This document shows, in pieces, positions 14,366 through 17,008 of a stretch of DNA of 17,008 nucleotides (within the stretch, counting starts at the first letter, position 1; every line of letters starts with the position of its first letter). A program made the position numbers and the translations under genes. The notes under the pieces are model-generated. The model made no database searches, was not told where the DNA came from, and was given only the letters and a program-made list of their open reading frames with translations. The stretch covers positions 1-17,008 of the forward strand of contig FN648963.1 of assembly GCA_000310025.1 (NCBI GenBank). Direction: 5' to 3'. The DNA is from Ectocarpus siliculosus (lineage: Eukaryota; Sar; Phaeophyceae; Ectocarpales; Ectocarpaceae).

Positions 14366-14576
14366 CGGCAGCAGTAGCAACGACGAGGCAGAGGGGATGG
14401 ATGTGGCCTGGTTTGGGGCACTGCTGCGCCCCTTCGACCCGGGGAAGCTGTGCCGGCTGAAGGCTGGGAGAGTGGGGCCGGTGATGGGGATGGACACCCC
14501 GTTCGACCGTGGAAAGATGTCGCGGGGGCAACGGCGGGCTTGTTCTCGACCCGGAACAACGACAGGAGGATCTTGA
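14082..14576 (+). CDS. Asp/Gly/Ser-rich ORF with PFD-x-G motifs
   Basis: The frame is open from about 14030 to TGA 14574-14576, with no good ATG at its start, so it is probably the 3' part of a longer coding region. It starts NGEAVVNGIDDGSDDGGWC and has a Ser run from an AGC microsatellite (about 14323-14365). It contains three related motifs: HPFDPGTVC, RPFDPGKLC and TPFDRGKMS. Its Asp/Gly character continues that of the preceding minisatellite in another frame. The switch lies near the eight-G run around 14105-14114, where a small indel could have moved the frame. The function is unknown. A disordered or retroelement-derived protein is possible. Confidence 0.42.
14323..14375 (+). repeat. 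AGC trinucleotide microsatellite
   Basis: (AGC)n interrupted by GGC, AGT and ATC. It encodes poly-Ser in one frame, poly-Ala and poly-Gln in the others, and is compatible with in-frame length change. Confidence 0.88.
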
Positions 14577-15480
14577 AGCGGGGAAGGGAGTTCGGAAGAC
14601 CGGGCGAGTCCAACAACGACGGCAAGCAGCGCGACTTCTGCTGGGGTCTTAAACTCGCCAAGGCACGTGATGTTTGTTTGCGTATTCTTCTTGTCATTTT
14701 TCTATTATTCGTTGTGTGCAGGATGTTGTTCTTGTGTTTTGATCTTCAGATACAATGCTGCACTTTTCATCGTTGGTTGAATGTCTGCAAATCACTTTTC
14801 CTATCGTTGGAGCATTCGCAGGTTTGGATTTGCTTTGGTTTTGTTCTATAGAGAGAGATGTCCACTCGCGTTTTACCTTGCAGGGACACTAATTTCCACG
14901 GCCCAATGGCAGGAAATTTCCATGGTAGATTACTGTTGTTTTTCTGGGAGACAAATGGAATGTTGCGGCCGGGGGGCTGTTGTTTGCCAAGACAATATCT
15001 CAAATGGCGGTGGTAGTATTATTTCTGCGTACGGTTTGTTCCACTTTGGTTTTCCTTCTTTGTTGGGATAACATTCTCTATGGTAGTTACCACTGTGTTT
15101 TTCTGATGGTACTGGATATATGTAGTAGGCGTTGGCTTGGCGTTCGACGTGCTGGGTAAAGACGTTGGGGGGCGCGCACCGTTTCTCTGTCCCCCCGATG
15201 TACCGGTACCCGACGAGTCAATCCTTGCGGAATACCAATTTCCTTTCCAAGTAGGCCTGTACGGCAGGCTGGTATGCGCTGGACGTGTGACGCCTTTTCT
15301 TTGATATGTTTTGTTTTCTTGTTTCGGTTTGGAGTTGATGAAGTTGGATGCAGAATTGGCATGCTGGATTTTGCGGAATCACGCCTGATTGTTGCACTGC
15401 TGTCGGAAATCATGGGGGGGGGAATGTGATACCATGCTGTCCGCCGCAGCACAACAAGCAGTGTTTCTGACATCGGGTGG
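14577..15480. other. no gene recognised
   Basis: After the TGA at 14576 the sequence becomes T-rich. A possible intron (donor CAC|GTGATG near 14668, acceptor TGTGCAG near 14721) can be drawn but has no protein support. The minus-strand 133-codon frame at 15087-15488 has no recognisable domain. CGGGGGGCTGTTG at 14961 and CAGGGGGGCTGTTG at 15812 are similar short strings. Confidence 0.45.
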
Positions 15481-15630
15481 TAGTTCATGTTGAGATTTTC
15501 CGTGTTTTCCCTGGAGATTTTATATGGAATTGATGTTGGCTAGACTAATGGGATTTGGGTAGTTCATGTTTGGATCGTTTTCCGCGTTTTACCTGCGGAG
15601 GTGACGTGGAATTGAATATTGAATGGGATT
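15481..15630. repeat. degenerate tandem repeat of about 80 bp
   Basis: TAGTTCATGTT, TTTTCCGTGTTTTCC and ATGGAATTGA around 15481-15533 recur as TAGTTCATGTT, TTTTCCGCGTTTTACC and GTGGAATTGA around 15560-15617. The repeat is imperfect, with small indels. Confidence 0.6.
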
Positions 15631-15667
15631 TTCGTTGCGTTTATATGAGATGTCCCAGCAGGGGGGA

Positions 15668-15750
15668 ATGCGGGATTGTTGATTGTCTGTTTTGGATTTG
15701 TTGGTTGGGGGATGCGGGATTGTTGATTGTCTGTTTTGGATTTGTTGGTT
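15668..15750. repeat. 39-bp direct repeat
   Basis: 15668-15706 and 15712-15750 are identical, starting ATGCGGGATTGTTGATTGTC and ending TTGTTGGTT, with 5 bp between them. They create a repeated hydrophobic peptide (CLFWICW) in one frame that I do not consider a gene. Confidence 0.88.
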
Positions 15751-16193
15751 TCTTCATGTTTGTTTCGGAGTTGGTTGTTTGGTTTCTTCGTGTTTGGGAT
15801 GGATGTTACAGCAGGGGGGCTGTTGGACTGGTATGTTTGTCAAGGTATTGGGTATTGGAGGAAGGATTTGGCATGTTCTCGTAAGTCATGGTTGAAGCCT
15901 TTGTGCTTCCGAAGGTTATTTGAGCTGGTCAATGAGTTAAATAAAACATGAATGTTTATCTGAGGAATTTGTTCTGAGTAAGTCAGGACGTTGGACACAT
16001 TTTCCCGGAGTTACCCGTCCCCGTTCTGACGTGATTCTGATGTAATGTGTATCTTTGCTGGGTATTTTTCCAAGGGTATTTGTTTGTGTTTCAACTTCTT
16101 GAGAATTTGGTAAAGCATTTTTCTCGAGAGGGTGAATTGTTTATTGACAGACCTTTTAGGAGATAGTAATTTGATATCATCAGAAGTTTTGAA
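15751..16193. other. no gene recognised
   Basis: GT-rich on the plus strand. Only short frames with no recognisable domain. Nothing structural stands out. Confidence 0.45.
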
Positions 16194-16260
16194 AGATTTC
16201 GTAGAGCATGTTTTATTGGGAGATCGACAGATTTCGTAGAACATTGTTTTATTGGGAAAT
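16194..16260. repeat. 31-32-bp direct repeat
   Basis: AGATTTCGTAGAGCATGTTT with its tail at 16194-16224 recurs as AGATTTCGTAGAACATTGTT with its tail at 16229-16260. There are three substitutions and one inserted base. A third partial match, GATTTCGTAGATC, occurs near 16351. Confidence 0.8.
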
Positions 16261-16790
16261 TGTTTGAATTGGAATGAATGGTTGATGATTTCCGTGTGGA
16301 TGCGTAGTTTGATTTATCGCCGTTTTAACTGGCAATGATAGTCGTGACGAGGATTTCGTAGATCGTATCTCGTACCAAGCAGGGGGGCTCTCTCTAATCA
16401 ACCAAGGTCTTGAGTCAACCTTCTTTCTCTTTCGGCCTCTGACGGGCTACCGCACCCAAACAAGCTCGTCTACCTTTGGGCAGGTGGTGGTCAAAGATGG
16501 GAGTCGCAACCGTGAAAAATGAGCTGGCAAACTGAAGAAATCGCAAGCAACACCCAGGTGGCGACACTCTGCCCTTCGTCTGTTGTTGCTGAAAACTGAA
16601 AACAGCAGGCCAGGTGGACGGGATCTTTCTAAGTGTGTTGTCCTCTGTGTCGGGTGCTGCTTATTACGCTTTCACCGCTGCTCTATGGTGAGCAATCGAT
16701 GTCAACCTGTTGTGTGTCGAGCAAAACGTGTATTCAGGGAAGGAAACGAACTCTTCGCGATGACATCACGATTAGAACAAGGGAACAAAA
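16261..16790. other. no gene recognised
   Basis: The frames here are short and without domains. The right part leads into the T-rich, transposon-end-like sequence at 16802. Confidence 0.45.
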
Positions 16791-16801
16791 ATCGGATCCT
16801 C

Positions 16802-16821
16802 TTTTCACCGTTCCGTGAAAA
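16802..16821. other. hairpin resembling a Harbinger subterminal motif
   Basis: TTTTCAC-CGTTCC-GTGAAAA forms a 7-bp stem. Its reverse complement is close to the TTTTTTCACGGAACCGTAA repeat near the left end of the 4552 element. This sequence may thus be part of another element end that abuts TAA at 16855. Confidence 0.4.
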
Positions 16822-16857
16822 AAACGTTTTTTTTCGTTGCGTTAACAATAACCCTAA

Positions 16858-17008
16858 GGGTGCTTCTTATCGACCAATAAAACACGAAAAAAAAACGAAA
16901 CCGTGTTTTCTTGAACTCATATGGGGGCGTTTTTCCCCAAAAGCGTGAAAAGAAGGAGCCGGTTTTTTTTGGGGCTTGCTACTTAAACGAATTCGTGTTT
17001 TTGACAGA
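16858..17008 (+). mobile_element. partial Harbinger-type element end (runs off window)
   Basis: TAA (16855-16857) is followed by GGGTGCTTCTTATC. Over about 130 bp this is related to the reverse complement of the right end of the 4552-9404 element. Shared blocks in order are GGGTG, CTTATC, ACGAAACCGT, TTTTCTTGAA, GGCGTT and GGGGCTTGCT. It is therefore the left end of a diverged relative. Its other end and any transposase lie outside the window. Confidence 0.62.

Noticed and set aside
14450-14851. ORF with a hydrophobic C-terminal half as a membrane protein
   Set aside because: It overlaps the better-supported PFD-x-G frame, and its hydrophobic part comes from a T-rich non-coding stretch.
15087-15488. 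133-codon minus-strand ORF
   Set aside because: No recognisable domain or coding signature; the region lies among short repeats.
15555-15951. Overlapping ORFs with repeated Trp/Cys/Leu peptides (CLFWICW)
   Set aside because: Produced by the 39-bp direct repeat in GT-rich DNA; no start context and all three frames are similarly open.

Overview
The window is nuclear DNA from a eukaryote, not from a prokaryote. There is no dense operon-like coding. The one gene recognised with confidence is split by GT-AG introns of about 660 bp, and most of the window is mobile and repetitive DNA. A brown alga or another stramenopile is my best guess. It rests on the long introns and on the C-terminal retrotransposon domain at 9445-10068, which resembles ones I associate with brown algal genomes. 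That is inference, not proof.

Layout. (a) 1-1489: no gene; a 78-bp perfect direct repeat and a pair of hairpins. (b) 1490-3505: a satellite-like region built from CATG/CACG words spaced about 10 bp apart. It has a degenerate first half and a homogeneous core of roughly 107-bp units, which includes a perfect tandem duplication of 327 bp. (c) 3506-4548: no gene, partly purine-rich. (d) 4552-9404: a full-length PIF/Harbinger DNA transposon of 4853 bp with 32-bp terminal inverted repeats (31/32 identical) and a TAA target duplication on both sides. On its minus strand (9140 to 6489) it carries a spliced DDE transposase gene whose catalytic exon is intact but whose upstream part is damaged. (e) 9405-10068: a 5'-truncated LINE-type retrotransposon tail. 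(f) 10948-11794: a large, nearly identical inverted repeat with arms of about 330 bp. (g) 11923-12788: a non-autonomous TIR element (MITE), also flanked by TAA, that interrupts a small cysteine-rich reading frame. (h) 12892-14576: a low-complexity coding-like region. It holds an unrecognised 148-codon ORF, a triplicated short motif, a 108-114-bp minisatellite whose period is always a multiple of three, and an ORF with a Ser tract and three PFD-x-G motifs. (i) 14577-16850: no recognisable gene, several short direct repeats. (j) 16858-17008: the start of another Harbinger-type end, again preceded by TAA, running off the window.

How the parts relate. At least three elements (4552, 11923, 16858) begin with GGG, carry a TCTTA or TCTTAT motif near the tip and abut TAA. 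They are plausibly products of one or a few related Harbinger transposases. The window is best read as a transposon- and satellite-rich stretch with nested and neighbouring insertions rather than a conventional gene neighbourhood.
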